NCBI RefSeq assembly: GCF_000426185.1
Contig: NZ_KE384505.1
Span: 373,741-437,740, forward strand
Reading direction: 5' to 3'
DNA length: 64,000 nt
Origin: Cellulomonas sp. URHD0024
Lineage (GTDB): Bacteria > Actinomycetota > Actinomycetes > Actinomycetales > Cellulomonadaceae
This document shows, in pieces, positions 50,983 through 59,485 of this stretch. The translations under genes and the position numbers were made by a program. Position 1 is the first letter of the stretch. Each line of letters begins with the position of its first letter. Under the pieces are notes generated by a model that was not told where the DNA came from, did no database searches, and saw only the letters and a program-made list of their open reading frames with translations.

Positions 50983-51882
50983 ATGACTATCCTCAAGGCC
51001 GTCATCCCCGCCGCGGGTCTGGGTACCCGCTTTCTTCCCGCCACCAAGGCGACTCCCAAAGAGATGCTCCCGATCGTCGACAAGCCGGCGATCCAGTACG
51101 TCGTCGAGGAGGCCGTGCGGGCCGGCCTCGACGACATCCTCCTCATCACGGGCCGGTCCAAGCGCTCGCTGGCCGACCACTTCGACGCCTCTCCCGAGCT
51201 CGAGGCGGCCCTCGAGGCCAAGGGCGACACCGAGCGGCTGGCCAAGGTCCACGAGTCGACCGACCTGGGTCACGTGCACTTCGTCCGGCAGGGTCAGCCC
51301 AAGGGCCTCGGGCACGCGGTGCTGCAGGCCAAGCACCACGTGGGCGCCGAACCGTTCGCCGTGCTGCTGGGCGACGACCTGATCGACGAGCGCGACGAGC
51401 TGCTCAGCACGATGCTCGCGCTGCAGGAGCGCACGGGTGGCTCGGTGATCGCGCTGCTGGAGGTGCCACCGTCGCAGATCTCGCTGTACGGGTGCGCCGC
51501 GGTGGAGCCGTTCTCCGACGACGACGAGGACCAGGTCCGGATCACGGCGCTCGTCGAGAAGCCGGACGCCGACGCGGCGCCGAGCAACCTCGCGATCATC
51601 GGCCGGTACGTGCTCAACCCGGCCGTGTTCGAGGTGCTGGAGAGCACGGAACCCGGTCGCGGCGGTGAGATCCAGCTGACGGACGCGCTCGCGACGCTCG
51701 CCGAGACGCCTGCCGAGCAGGGTGGCGGCGTCTACGGGGTGGTGTTCCGCGGCCGGCGGTACGACACCGGCGACAGGCTGGACTACCTCAAGGCGGTCGT
51801 GCAGATCGCGTCGGACCGGCCCGACCTCGGACCCGACTTCCGCGAATGGCTCACCGAGTTCGTCCGGAAGCGCGACGCCTGA
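50983..51882 (+). CDS. galU: UTP-glucose-1-phosphate uridylyltransferase
   Basis: 299 residues from ATG 50983. Diagnostic motifs are AVIPAAGLGTRFLPATKATPKEMLPIVDKPAIQYVVEEAVRAG (nucleotide and sugar-phosphate binding), VRQGQPKGLGHAVLQAKHHVG, FAVLLGDDLID and EIQLTDALATLAE. It makes UDP-glucose for cell-envelope glycans and trehalose. It is followed after 27 bp by moeA, a standard actinobacterial arrangement; the 102-bp spacer to the divergent 5-FCL gene should contain both promoters. Confidence 0.97.
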   Translation: MTILKAVIPAAGLGTRFLPATKATPKEMLPIVDKPAIQYVVEEAVRAGLDDILLITGRSKRSLADHFDASPELEAALEAKGDTERLAKVHESTDLGHVHFVRQGQPKGLGHAVLQAKHHVGAEPFAVLLGDDLIDERDELLSTMLALQERTGGSVIALLEVPPSQISLYGCAAVEPFSDDDEDQVRITALVEKPDADAAPSNLAIIGRYVLNPAVFEVLESTEPGRGGEIQLTDALATLAETPAEQGGGVYGVVFRGRRYDTGDRLDYLKAVVQIASDRPDLGPDFREWLTEFVRKRDA

Positions 51883-51909
51883 CCGACCGCGACGGGGCAG
51901 AATGCCCGC

Positions 51910-53154
51910 ATGAGATCGGTGCAGGACCACCTGGCCGCGGTGCTCGCGGCCGTCGGGCCCGTATCGCCGCTCGACGTCGTGCTGCACGACGCTGTCGGCT
52001 GCATCCTCGCGGGTGACGTCGTCGCGACGCAGGACCTGCCCGCGGTGGGTGTCGCCACCCGCGACGGCTACGCGGTCGCCGCGCACGACACGTCGCGGTC
52101 CGGCCACGCGAGCGAGACGCCGTTGCCGGTCGCCCACGACGTCCGGCCCGGCCAGGGCGGTCCCCTTCGCCTCGTGCCGGGGACCGCGGTGCGGATCGCG
52201 TCCGGTGCCCCGCTGCCGATCGGTGCCGATGCGGTCGTCCCGCTGGAGGAGACCGACCGGGGGACCGCCCGCGTCTCGATGCAGCGACCCGCTGTATCCG
52301 GCCAGCACGTCCGGCCTGCCGGGTCCGACGTGCGGGCGGGCAGCGTGGTGCTGGAGGCGGGGACCCGGCTCGGTGCCCGACAGCTCGCCCTCGCCGCCGC
52401 GCTGGGTCGGGGACGCCTCCGGGTGCATCCGACGCCGCGAGTCGTCCTGATCTCGGTCGGCGACGAGCTCGTCGAACCCGGCAGCACGGGCACGCTCGCC
52501 GGAACCGTGTACGAGGCCGACGGGCACGCGCTCGACGCCGCCGTCCGGGACGCGGGAGCCACGTCGGTACGGGTGGCGGCGCTGCCCGACGACCGTGCCG
52601 TCCTGCGTGAGGCCCTCGAGGACCAGCTCGTCCGCGCCGACCTCGTGATCCTGACCGGCGGGCTGTCCGAGCTCGCGCACGACACGGTCAAGGACGTGCT
52701 CGCGCCGCTCGGCACCGTGCGCCTGGACCAGGTCGCCATGACGCCCGGCTACCGGCACGGGTTCGGCACGATCGGCGGTGAGAACTCCGACGTCCAGCAC
52801 GACCGGGCCGTGCCGATCTTCGCGCTGCAGGGGCACCCCGTCGCCGCCCAGGTGTCGTTCGAGGTGTTCGTCCGGCCCGCGCTGCGGGCGATGGCCGGTC
52901 ACGCCGAGCTGTTCCGACCCTCCGTCGCGGCCCTCGCGGAGACGGGGTGGATCTCGCCGCCCGGCCTGCGCCAGTTCGTGCCGGCCACCGTGCTCGGGTC
53001 TCCCGACGAGGGCTACCGCCTGACGCCCCTCGGCGACCCGTCGGAGCCCAGCATCAGCGCGCTCGCGCACGCCAACGCGCTGGCGGTCGTCGGCGAGACG
53101 GACCTGACCGTGCACCCGGGGCAGACGATCCACTGTCTGGTGCTCGAAGGATGA
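51910..53154 (+). CDS. moeA: Molybdopterin molybdotransferase MoeA
   Basis: 414 residues from ATG 51910. MoeA domains in order: DVVATQDLPAVGVATRDGYAVAAHDT, RIASGAPLPIGADAVVPLEET, DVRAGSVVLEAGTRLGARQLALAAALGRGRLRVHPTPRVVLISVGDELVEPG, YEADGHALDAAVRDAGA, VILTGGLSELAHDTVKDVL, and FALQGHPVAAQVSFEVFVRPAL. It inserts molybdate into adenylated molybdopterin. The usual TGGVSxGxxD reads TGGLSELAHD, a small deviation. No other molybdenum-cofactor genes are nearby. The stop overlaps the next start as ATGA. Confidence 0.95.
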   Translation: MRSVQDHLAAVLAAVGPVSPLDVVLHDAVGCILAGDVVATQDLPAVGVATRDGYAVAAHDTSRSGHASETPLPVAHDVRPGQGGPLRLVPGTAVRIASGAPLPIGADAVVPLEETDRGTARVSMQRPAVSGQHVRPAGSDVRAGSVVLEAGTRLGARQLALAAALGRGRLRVHPTPRVVLISVGDELVEPGSTGTLAGTVYEADGHALDAAVRDAGATSVRVAALPDDRAVLREALEDQLVRADLVILTGGLSELAHDTVKDVLAPLGTVRLDQVAMTPGYRHGFGTIGGENSDVQHDRAVPIFALQGHPVAAQVSFEVFVRPALRAMAGHAELFRPSVAALAETGWISPPGLRQFVPATVLGSPDEGYRLTPLGDPSEPSISALAHANALAVVGETDLTVHPGQTIHCLVLEG

Positions 53155-53750
53155 CCGCCGCCGGCTGGCCCGCGGTCCTCGTCGACGGTGCCGTGCGGTT
53201 GCGCCCGTTGCGTCGTCGGGACCAGGACGCCTGGATGGAGCTGCGCCAGATCAACGCCGGCTGGCTCGAGCCGTGGGACGCCACCAGCCCGACCCCGTTG
53301 ACCGGCCCGCGGCCGTCGTTCGGCTCCTTCGTGCGGACGCTCGCCTCGCAGGCCCGCGCCGGCACGACCTTGCCGTTCGCGATCGACCTCGACGGTGCCC
53401 TCGTCGGCCAGCTCACGGTCTCGTCGATCGTCTACGGCTCGCTGAGGTCCGCCGCGATCGGCTACTGGGTGTCCGAGCACGTCGCGGGCCGCGGCATCAC
53501 CCCCACAGCCGTCGCACTCGCCACCGACCACTGCTTCGACGCCCTCGGCCTGCACCGCGTCGAGGTGAACATCCGGCCCGAGAACCGGCCGTCTCTGCGG
53601 GTCGTCGAGAAGCTCGGGTTCCGGGACGAGGGGGTGCGCGAGCGCTTCCTGCACATCCAGGACCACTGGTGCGACCACCGATCCTTCGCGCTGACCGTGG
53701 AGGACGTGCCCGAGGGGCTGCTGGCGCGCTGGCACGCCCGCCGGGGCTGA
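53151..53750 (+). CDS. GNAT-family N-acetyltransferase (RimJ/RimL-like)
   Basis: 199 residues from ATG 53151, overlapping moeA by 4 nt (translational coupling). The RimJ/L-type features are VRLRPLRRRDQDAWMELRQ, FAIDLDGALVGQLTVSSIVYGSLRSAAIGYWVSEHVAGRGITPTAVALATDHCF (the acetyl-CoA loop, here with VAGRGIT), and LHRVEVNIRPENRPSLRVVEKLGFRDEG. It is placed after galU-moeA as in many actinobacteria. Probable target: an N-terminal amine of a protein; specificity unknown. Confidence 0.94.
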   Translation: MTAAGWPAVLVDGAVRLRPLRRRDQDAWMELRQINAGWLEPWDATSPTPLTGPRPSFGSFVRTLASQARAGTTLPFAIDLDGALVGQLTVSSIVYGSLRSAAIGYWVSEHVAGRGITPTAVALATDHCFDALGLHRVEVNIRPENRPSLRVVEKLGFRDEGVRERFLHIQDHWCDHRSFALTVEDVPEGLLARWHARRG

Positions 53751-53832
53751 CCCGGTCCACTCGCGGGTGACGCCTCCCCGACACGCCGCCGCCCTCCCCA
53801 GAAGCGTCCGGTCCGGCGCCTACCGTCGGTGC

Positions 53833-55149
53833 GTGAACGATCTCGCAGGACCGGTCGCGCTCGCGCTGGTCGGCCTGTGGGTGGCGTACCTGGTGCCGCA
53901 CAAGCTGCGGCACCGGCAACAGCTGCTCGAGTCCCGGGCGGACGACCGGTTCTCCGAGGCGCTGCGCGTGGTGGCTGTGACGTCCCGCGCGTCGCCCTCG
54001 GCGGCGTCTCAGGCCACGACGGCAGCCAGCAGTACCGCGGGGCTACTGACCCCGGGCAAGGGGCTACCGGTGCAGATCGGGAGCGCGACAGGAGGCACCA
54101 CCGTGGACCGACCGCACGGCATGCAGGACCGGATCACCGCCGACGCCGCTCGGCGCGCAGCTCAGGCGCGCGCTGCGCGCGCCGCTGCGGTCGCCCGCCG
54201 CGCCGCTGCGGCTCGCCGTCGTGCGGTCCTTGCCGGCCTTCTTCTGCTCGCGACCGTCGCCGGATGGGCCGCCTTCGCGGTCGTGCCCACCGTCGGCTGG
54301 GTCGTCGGCGTCGCACCGACCGTCCTGCTCAGCACCGTCCTCGTCCTCGGCCGTCGCGCGGTCCTCGCCGGCCGCGAGGCCGACGCCGAGTGGGAGGCCC
54401 GCATCGCCGACGAGCGCCGCGTGGCCGGTGCTCCGCGCACCGGAGCGCAGCGCGCCGTGGCGACCGCCGCCGCGACCGCCCGTTCGGCGGCGACCGAGGC
54501 GACGAGCGCGTCGGCCGGTTCGGCGCCTCGCGCCGCCCGTCCGGCGGCCAAGACCGCGACCGCCGAGCAGTTCGCGGCGGCAGCCCGCACCGCGTCCGCA
54601 GCCAAGGCCGCGTCGCGGACCGCGGCCGCTTCCGGCAAGGCGGCTCATACCGATCCTTCGTCCGTCGCCGGTCCAGAGCAGGCCGCGGACCCAGCAGCCC
54701 GCGACCGCCGCGAGTCGACGCTCCCGTTCGTGACGGGCCGGGCGATCCACCCGTCGGATGCCAGCACCGAGGTGTTCGAGCGCATCGTCGAGGACCAGGG
54801 CGAGACCGGCGGCCTGGCACGGCACGCCACGGGTGCGATCCCGGTCGTGCGGCGCTCGGCGCTCACGGGGCCGACCGCCCAGGTGGCCGAGCAGCCCGCC
54901 GAGGACGAGGCCTGGTCGCCGATCCCGGTCCCGCGCCCGACCTACACGATGAAGGCGTCGGCCCCGCGCCGCGAACCCGCTCCGCTCGAGAACCTCGAAG
55001 GCTCCACGGCGGCCCGCACCTCCACGGTGGCCGACGCCACGTCCGAGGCGGTCGAGGACGTGCGCGGCCCGCTCGAGGCCCCCGTCGAGACCACCGGCAG
55101 CATCGACCTGAACGCGGTCCTGGCCAAGCGCCGCGTTGCGGGGGAGTGA
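53833..55149 (+). CDS. Actinobacterial membrane protein with Ala-rich linkers, unknown function
   Basis: 438 residues from GTG 53833. An N-terminal helix (LAGPVALALVGLWVAYLVPHKLRHRQQL) and a central pair of helices (RRRAVLAGLLLLATVAGWAAFAVVPTVGWVVGVAPTVLLSTVLVL) are separated by a basic, Ala-rich segment with alternating Ala/Arg (AAQARAARAAAVARRAAAARRR). The C-terminal about 220 residues are low-complexity, Ala/Ser/Thr- then Pro/Glu-rich, and end in SIDLNAVLAKRRVAGE. The conserved start (PVALALVGLWVAYLVPHKLR) and end (LxxVLAxRRA) mark a family found downstream of the GNAT gene in related actinobacteria. Function unknown. Confidence 0.8.
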   Translation: MNDLAGPVALALVGLWVAYLVPHKLRHRQQLLESRADDRFSEALRVVAVTSRASPSAASQATTAASSTAGLLTPGKGLPVQIGSATGGTTVDRPHGMQDRITADAARRAAQARAARAAAVARRAAAARRRAVLAGLLLLATVAGWAAFAVVPTVGWVVGVAPTVLLSTVLVLGRRAVLAGREADAEWEARIADERRVAGAPRTGAQRAVATAAATARSAATEATSASAGSAPRAARPAAKTATAEQFAAAARTASAAKAASRTAAASGKAAHTDPSSVAGPEQAADPAARDRRESTLPFVTGRAIHPSDASTEVFERIVEDQGETGGLARHATGAIPVVRRSALTGPTAQVAEQPAEDEAWSPIPVPRPTYTMKASAPRREPAPLENLEGSTAARTSTVADATSEAVEDVRGPLEAPVETTGSIDLNAVLAKRRVAGE

Positions 55150-55200
55150 GCGGGATTTCGCGAAGCGAGCGGCCGTGGTGTTAGTCTTTAGCCCGCTCGC

Positions 55201-55372
<172 letters not shown>

Positions 55373-55373
55373 A

Positions 55374-55679
55374 GTTTCCGCCTCTTCGGGCGCGGCATCA
55401 CGCCCACGGGCGTACGTGGCCCGTGCTCCCCGTCGCGGGCTGCGGCTTCGGCGGCTGCTCGCCGGGCGTGCCAGCGGTCGAGCCAGATTGGTGGCGATGA
55501 CGCTCATCGGGGTCATCAGTGAGGTCTTGGCCCGGCCTAACACGCGGATGCTGCCGCGGCTGATGTCCTGGATGGCAACAGCAGGCCACGAATCGCCGCG
55601 AACGTCGACGGCCTCCGGCGCAGTCGGTCTCGCCGATCGAACTGACGTTCCGAACGAGAACCCGGGCAGCCGTCGGTGG
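55374..55679. other. Segment between tRNA terminator and lipoprotein gene
   Basis: Apart from the possible transposase remnant at 55400-55600, no gene is supported. The long open frames here reflect GC content and have no ribosome sites. Confidence 0.4.
55400..55600 (-). pseudogene. Possible transposase C-terminal remnant
   Basis: On the minus strand one frame reads SIRVLGRAKTSLMTPMSV followed by IATNLARPLAR and then an Arg/Ser-rich tail. The pattern G-x-A-K-T-x-L-x(5,6)-x-A-x-N-L-x-R resembles the conserved end of IS1182-type DDE transposases (GLAKTxLQHxLTAxAxNLxR). No start, no catalytic domain and no inverted repeats are seen, so this can only be a decayed fragment. The likeness is by eye and moderate; chance is possible in this GC-rich frame. 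Confidence 0.35.
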
Positions 55680-56159
55680 TCATTCGATCGAGAAGTAGAC
55701 CTCCTCCTCGGTCGAGCCCGCTCGCAGTACCGCTGGCATAGGACCAAGACCTGCTGGTGGAGACTCCACGGCCCACGTGATGGAGTAGTCGGAGCCGCGG
55801 CTCGCCGCGTCAGCGGTGCCCAGAGACCAGACGTGCCCGTTCTGCTCGACGGTGAGCTCCACATCGACGCTGGCGGTCTCATCGCCTGGCGAACCGGTGT
55901 CGCCGCAACCGTCGTGGAAGCCCTCGCCGACGACGACGAACGAGTGGGGAAGGACGACGGTCGGCGGCTCGCTTGCGTCGCTGGCTTCGGCCTGCGCGCC
56001 CGCGACGTGCAGGACGGGGGAAGAGCAAGCGGCCGCAGCGCCGGGCGAACTGTGGTCGGACGAGCCAGGCCCGGCGCACGCGCTGCTCGCTGCACCAGCA
56101 GCGAGCAACGCCCAAACGACTCGGACACCGCGGCTGCGACCCTGAAGCACTCGAAGCAC
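55680..56159 (-). CDS. Putative lipoprotein, unknown function
   Basis: 159 residues from GTG 56159, with GAGGGGG a few nt upstream. The N-terminus is a lipoprotein signal: basic RVLQGRSRGVRVV, hydrophobic WALLAAGAA, lipobox ASSAC, giving a lipidated Cys at about residue 28. The mature part is about 130 residues with a Ser/Ala-rich spacer, FVVVGEGFHDGCGDTG, DVELTVEQNGHVWSLGTADAA and YSITWAVESPPA, suggesting a small beta-sandwich with two extra cysteines. It lies between the two copies of the tRNA-trailer repeat and may be cargo of the inserted segment. Confidence 0.65.
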   Translation of the reverse strand: MLRVLQGRSRGVRVVWALLAAGAASSACAGPGSSDHSSPGAAAACSSPVLHVAGAQAEASDASEPPTVVLPHSFVVVGEGFHDGCGDTGSPGDETASVDVELTVEQNGHVWSLGTADAASRGSDYSITWAVESPPAGLGPMPAVLRAGSTEEEVYFSIE

Positions 56160-56504
56160 TTCGCCCCCTCACGTGTTACCCAGTCTGTGTCGTGAAGTCG
56201 ACCGATCTTGCACCCGTTGGCGGTGCATCTGCGCACGCGCACCCCCGGGCAGCGAGTGTTCCGATGGCGGCATCGAGCGAACCGGAAGGGGATTGGTAGC
56301 GCGCCGCCCGGAGTCGGTCCGCCTCGTTGTCATCCGACCACGTTTGCCGGGGCGGGAAGGAGGTCGGAGGCGCATCCCGCAGGTCCCCACGGTCCGCCCG
56401 TCCCGCGCTGACGATCGGACCGAATGAGCATGACGAAGGACCCGGCACCGTTCCTGGTGCCGGGTCCTTTGCCCTTCGTGGCCCTTCCGGTCACACTCGA
56501 ACGC
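56160..56504. other. Gap between lipoprotein and SseB-like-sized gene, contains repeat copy 2
   Basis: It holds the second trailer/terminator copy (56376-56472). The rest shows no supported gene. An 11-nt match to the tRNA D-arm (TTGGTAGCGCG at 56294-56304) is present, but the spacing to the trailer does not fit a tRNA. Confidence 0.45.
56376..56472 (+). repeat. Direct repeat copy 2 of tRNA trailer plus terminator (orphan terminator)
   Basis: It begins with CCCGCAGGT like copy 1 and contains a perfect terminator hairpin: AAGGACCCGGCACC (56436-56449) and GGTGCCGGGTCCTT (56456-56469), 6-nt loop. No plus-strand gene or tRNA lies upstream to be terminated. Confidence 0.7.
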
Positions 56505-56915
56505 GTGACGCCCGAGCAGTACTCGCAGCTTGATCCTCTGGCTCGCGCACGGTGGATCACCTACGTCGGGCCGCAGTCGGCCGAAGAAGAAGAGCTGATC
56601 GCCGGCGAGCAGCATCACTTCGTCCGCGCGGAAGCAGCCGGCTCAGTCACCTCACCGGCTCTGCTGCAGCGCCTGTACGACGACGAGCCCGATCCCGGCG
56701 TGCGTGTCGTCATAGCGACCAACCGACACGCACCGCTCGCGCTCATCGGGTCGGTGCCCGTCTATCGCCAGACCGGTGCCTCACTCGTCGCCTATCTGGA
56801 TGGCCGAGGCTTCGAGGGGGACGAACGGGAGCTGATCGGCGAGGCGCTGAACGCCCACTCGAAGGACGGTCGTCCGCTGGAAGTCTTCGTCGCGGCGGTT
56901 CTTGCGGGCCCCTGA
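56505..56915 (+). CDS. Uncharacterised soluble protein, about 136 residues
   Basis: 136 residues from GTG 56505; an ATG at 56424 is in frame but its first codons would be made of the terminator repeat, so the later start is preferred although it has no clear ribosome site. The protein is acidic and soluble: TPEQYSQLDPLARARWITYVG, AEEEELIAGEQHHFVRAEA, LIGSVPVYRQTGASLVAYLDG, ELIGEALNAHSKDGRPLEVFVAAVL. No known motif is recognised. If ATG 56424 is the true start, the transcribed terminator hairpin would lie inside the coding region, which is unlikely. Confidence 0.6.
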   Translation: MTPEQYSQLDPLARARWITYVGPQSAEEEELIAGEQHHFVRAEAAGSVTSPALLQRLYDDEPDPGVRVVIATNRHAPLALIGSVPVYRQTGASLVAYLDGRGFEGDERELIGEALNAHSKDGRPLEVFVAAVLAGP

Positions 56916-57066
56916 ATAGAGCTGGCAGGCCCTGTTCACTGCCCAGCGTTCCGGCCGTTCCCGGTACGTCTTACAGGGTGTCGTCGTTGCCGCACTCCGG
57001 TCCGGTCTGATCCGGTCCGCGCCAGGCGGGGGTCCGCTAGCCTGGCCGACGAACCAAGGGGGCGGC

Positions 57067-57972
57067 ATGATTCGGGTTCGACACCTGTCCAAGTCCTTCG
57101 GCGCAGTTCGCGCGGTCGACGACGTCTCGTTCGATGTGGAGCGTGGCTCGATCTTCGCGTTCCTGGGGACCAACGGCGCCGGGAAGAGCACCACGATCGG
57201 CTGCGTCACGACGGTCCTCGCGCCGGACGCCGGACACATCGAGGTGGGTGGGCACGCGGTCGGCACGGAGGCCGACGAGGTGCGCCGGCTCGTCGGAGTG
57301 GTGTTCCAGCAGTCTCTGCTCGACCCGGTCCTGACCGTCCGCGAGAACCTCGACCTACGCGCGGCGTTCTACGGTCTCGACCGGGCCGCCCGCCGCGCGC
57401 GCATCGGGGAGATCGCGCCGTTGATCGGCGTCGACGGCATCCTCGACCGGCGGTACGGCACGCTGTCCGGCGGGCAGAAGCGGCGGGCCGACATCGCACG
57501 GGCCCTGGCTCACGCGCCGTCCGTGCTCTTCCTCGACGAGCCGACCGCAGGGCTGGACCCGGCCAGCCGCGAGCAGGTGTGGGAGACCGTCCACAGGTTG
57601 CGACGGGACGCGGGGCTCACCGTCTTCCTGACGACGCACTACATGCACGAGACGGAGGAGGCCGACCAGGTCTGCGTCATCGACGCCGGCAGGATCGTCC
57701 AGGAAGGCACTCCCAGCGCCCTGCGCGAGCGGTTCAGCAGCAGCATCCTGACGGTCACCCCGCGGGACCCGGCGCCGATCCGGACCGCCTGCGCCAACCG
57801 CGGGCTCACCGTCACCGAGACGCAGGGTGTGCTCGCGATCGAGGTCGACTCCAGTGCGACGGCCCGCGCGATCCTGCACGAGCACGACGCCCACATCGAG
57901 GACTTCGAGTTCAGGCACGGCACGATGGACGACGTCTTCCTGGCCCTGACGTCGCGGACGGTCGACGCATGA
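57067..57972 (+). CDS. ABC transporter ATP-binding protein
   Basis: 301 residues from ATG 57067. The DrrA-like order is complete: Walker A GTNGAGKST, Q-loop VVFQQSLLDPVLTV, signature LSGGQKRRADIARAL, Walker B SVLFLDEPTAGLDPASREQVWE, switch LTVFLTTHYMHETEEAD. The C-terminal about 80 residues (SSILTVTPRDPAPIRTACANRGLTV ... FEFRHGTMDDVFLALTSR) form the regulatory tail of drug- or lipid-export ABC ATPases. The stop overlaps the permease start as ATGA. Substrate unknown. Confidence 0.95.
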   Translation: MIRVRHLSKSFGAVRAVDDVSFDVERGSIFAFLGTNGAGKSTTIGCVTTVLAPDAGHIEVGGHAVGTEADEVRRLVGVVFQQSLLDPVLTVRENLDLRAAFYGLDRAARRARIGEIAPLIGVDGILDRRYGTLSGGQKRRADIARALAHAPSVLFLDEPTAGLDPASREQVWETVHRLRRDAGLTVFLTTHYMHETEEADQVCVIDAGRIVQEGTPSALRERFSSSILTVTPRDPAPIRTACANRGLTVTETQGVLAIEVDSSATARAILHEHDAHIEDFEFRHGTMDDVFLALTSRTVDA

Positions 57973-58889
57973 CCGTGCAGACCGTGGCCAGGCGGGGCGA
58001 GGTCGGGGCGCTGCCCGTGGCGCTCGTGCTTGCGCGTCGGAACCTGACGCTCTTCGCCCGCGACCGGACTGCCGTCTTCTTCTCCATGCTGTCGCCGCTC
58101 ATCCTGCTCGCCCTCTACACCTTCTTCCTGGGCAGTCAGCAGGTGGACAGCCTGAGGGCGCAGTTCCCGGCTGCCGACCTCGGCGACGTCCACGGGTTCG
58201 TCGACGCCTGGGTGTTCGCAGGGATCACGATGATCACGTCGCTCACCACGGGCCTTGCCGCGATGAGCGTGTTCGTCGAGGACGGGGAGTCGGGACGGTT
58301 CCAGGACTTCCTCGTCTCGCCGGTGCGCCGTTCCAGCCTGATCCTCGGGTACATGGGCGCCACGGCTGTGGTCGCCGTCACGATGACGGCCGCGTTCGTG
58401 GTGATCTCGCAGGTGTACACGGTCGCGCGCGGCGGTTCCGTCATGACCGCGGCCGAGCTTGTCGAGTGCCTCGGGGTCGTCGTCCTGTCGGCCGGAACGT
58501 TCTCGGCGCTGTCCGCCTTCGCGGTGACGTTCGTGCGGACGAGCAGTGCGTTCGCGGCGCTCAGCACGATCGTCGGAACCCTGATCGGGTTCCTCGCGGG
58601 CGCCTACATCCCGATCGGCGCCCTACCGGCAGGAGCGGCCAACGTCGTCGACGCCCTGCCGTTCGCGCAGTCCGCGATGCTGGTCCGGGGGCCGTTCACC
58701 GCGCAGCCCCTCGCTGTCCTGACCGACGGGCAGCCCGCCGCCGCGGCCGATATGGAGTCGTTCTACGGCCTCACCGCCTCGGTCGGCGGTCTCGAGATCA
58801 CGACGACGATCGCGGTCACCGTCATGGTCGTCGTCCTGGTGGTCTTCGCTGCGCTCGGCGCCTGGCGCATCGGCCGCCGGATCGGCTGA
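57969..58889 (+). CDS. ABC-2 type exporter permease
   Basis: 306 residues from ATG 57969, overlapping the ATPase by 4 nt. Six hydrophobic segments match ABC-2 permeases: TAVFFSMLSPLILLALYTFFLG, WVFAGITMITSLTTGLAAMSVFV, GYMGATAVVAVTMTAAFVVIS, LVECLGVVVLSAGTFSALSAFAVTFV, TIVGTLIGFLAGAYIPIGAL, and the last ITTTIAVTVMVVVLVVFAALGAW. ESGRFQDFLVSPVRRSSLILG is the usual ABC-2 intracellular motif. With the ATPase it forms an exporter for drugs, lipids or peptides. A terminator follows. Confidence 0.93.
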   Translation: MTVQTVARRGEVGALPVALVLARRNLTLFARDRTAVFFSMLSPLILLALYTFFLGSQQVDSLRAQFPAADLGDVHGFVDAWVFAGITMITSLTTGLAAMSVFVEDGESGRFQDFLVSPVRRSSLILGYMGATAVVAVTMTAAFVVISQVYTVARGGSVMTAAELVECLGVVVLSAGTFSALSAFAVTFVRTSSAFAALSTIVGTLIGFLAGAYIPIGALPAGAANVVDALPFAQSAMLVRGPFTAQPLAVLTDGQPAAAADMESFYGLTASVGGLEITTTIAVTVMVVVLVVFAALGAWRIGRRIG

Positions 58890-58902
58890 CGGTCCAGACC
58901 AG

Positions 58903-58939
58903 CCGAGGGAGTCATCGCACGCTGCGACGACCCCCTCGG
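58903..58939. terminator. Terminator between ABC exporter and GlsB-like gene
   Basis: CCGAGGGAGTCATCGCA pairs with TGCGACGACCCCCTCGG around the loop CGC, with three mismatches. It lies 14 nt beyond the permease stop, between convergent genes. Confidence 0.75.
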
Positions 58940-59010
58940 GCCGGCAAGCGGGGCGACGAGCCTCGGCCGGCAGAGCGGCCAGAGGCTCGCGAGCCCCGTC
59001 TGCAGGTGAC

Positions 59011-59283
59011 CTACAGGATCGACCGGCGACGGCGGCGGCCCGACACGGCCGCGACGAACACGGCCGCCAGACCCACCTGGAGCGCGAGCTCGATCCAGTC
59101 GACGCCACCGGTGTCGCGGACGCCGATCAGGGTCGCCAGCCAGGTGCCGACGAGCGCCGCGACGATGCCGACCAGGATGGTCACCAACCACGAGATGCGC
59201 TGCCTGCCGCGGACGAGCAACCGGCCGAGGATGCCGACGATCGCACCGATCACGATGGCGCTGATGATGCCGTGCTGAGTCAT
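59011..59283 (-). CDS. GlsB/YeaQ/YmgE-family stress-response membrane protein
   Basis: 90 residues; AAGGAG lies 7 nt before ATG 59283. Three hydrophobic segments (GIISAIVIGAIVGILGRLLV, ISWLVTILVGIVAALVGTWLATLIG, VDWIELALQVGLAAVFVAAVSG), with the Gly pattern G-A-I-x-G-x-L-x-R-L at the start typical of transglycosylase-associated membrane proteins. The C-terminus is a basic RRRRRSIL tail. It is small and often stress-induced in relatives; the function is not established. Confidence 0.9.
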   Translation of the reverse strand: MTQHGIISAIVIGAIVGILGRLLVRGRQRISWLVTILVGIVAALVGTWLATLIGVRDTGGVDWIELALQVGLAAVFVAAVSGRRRRRSIL

Positions 59284-59485
59284 GGTCCACTCCTTGTCGA
59301 AGACGGTCCCCCCACGACAACTAGCGAAGATAGGGCGATCCGGGCACGACCGCTCGTCGAGAAGCAAAGTCCGGACCAGGTGCGGCGGGGGTGCACTTCA
59401 GGTCCTGAGCGGCGCTCTGTCGCCGGCGTCCAGTAGCGTTTCCCGGGCGACCCGCGCCCCACCACGCACCGATCCCAGGAGCCTC

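Noticed and set aside
56294-56304. TTGGTAGCGCG match to the tRNA-Ala D-arm
   Set aside because: Distance to the trailer copy is about 24 nt too long and no anticodon or T arm is present.
56424-56504. ATG 56424 as start of the 136-residue protein gene
   Set aside because: The extra residues are encoded by the duplicated terminator hairpin and there is no ribosome site before the ATG.
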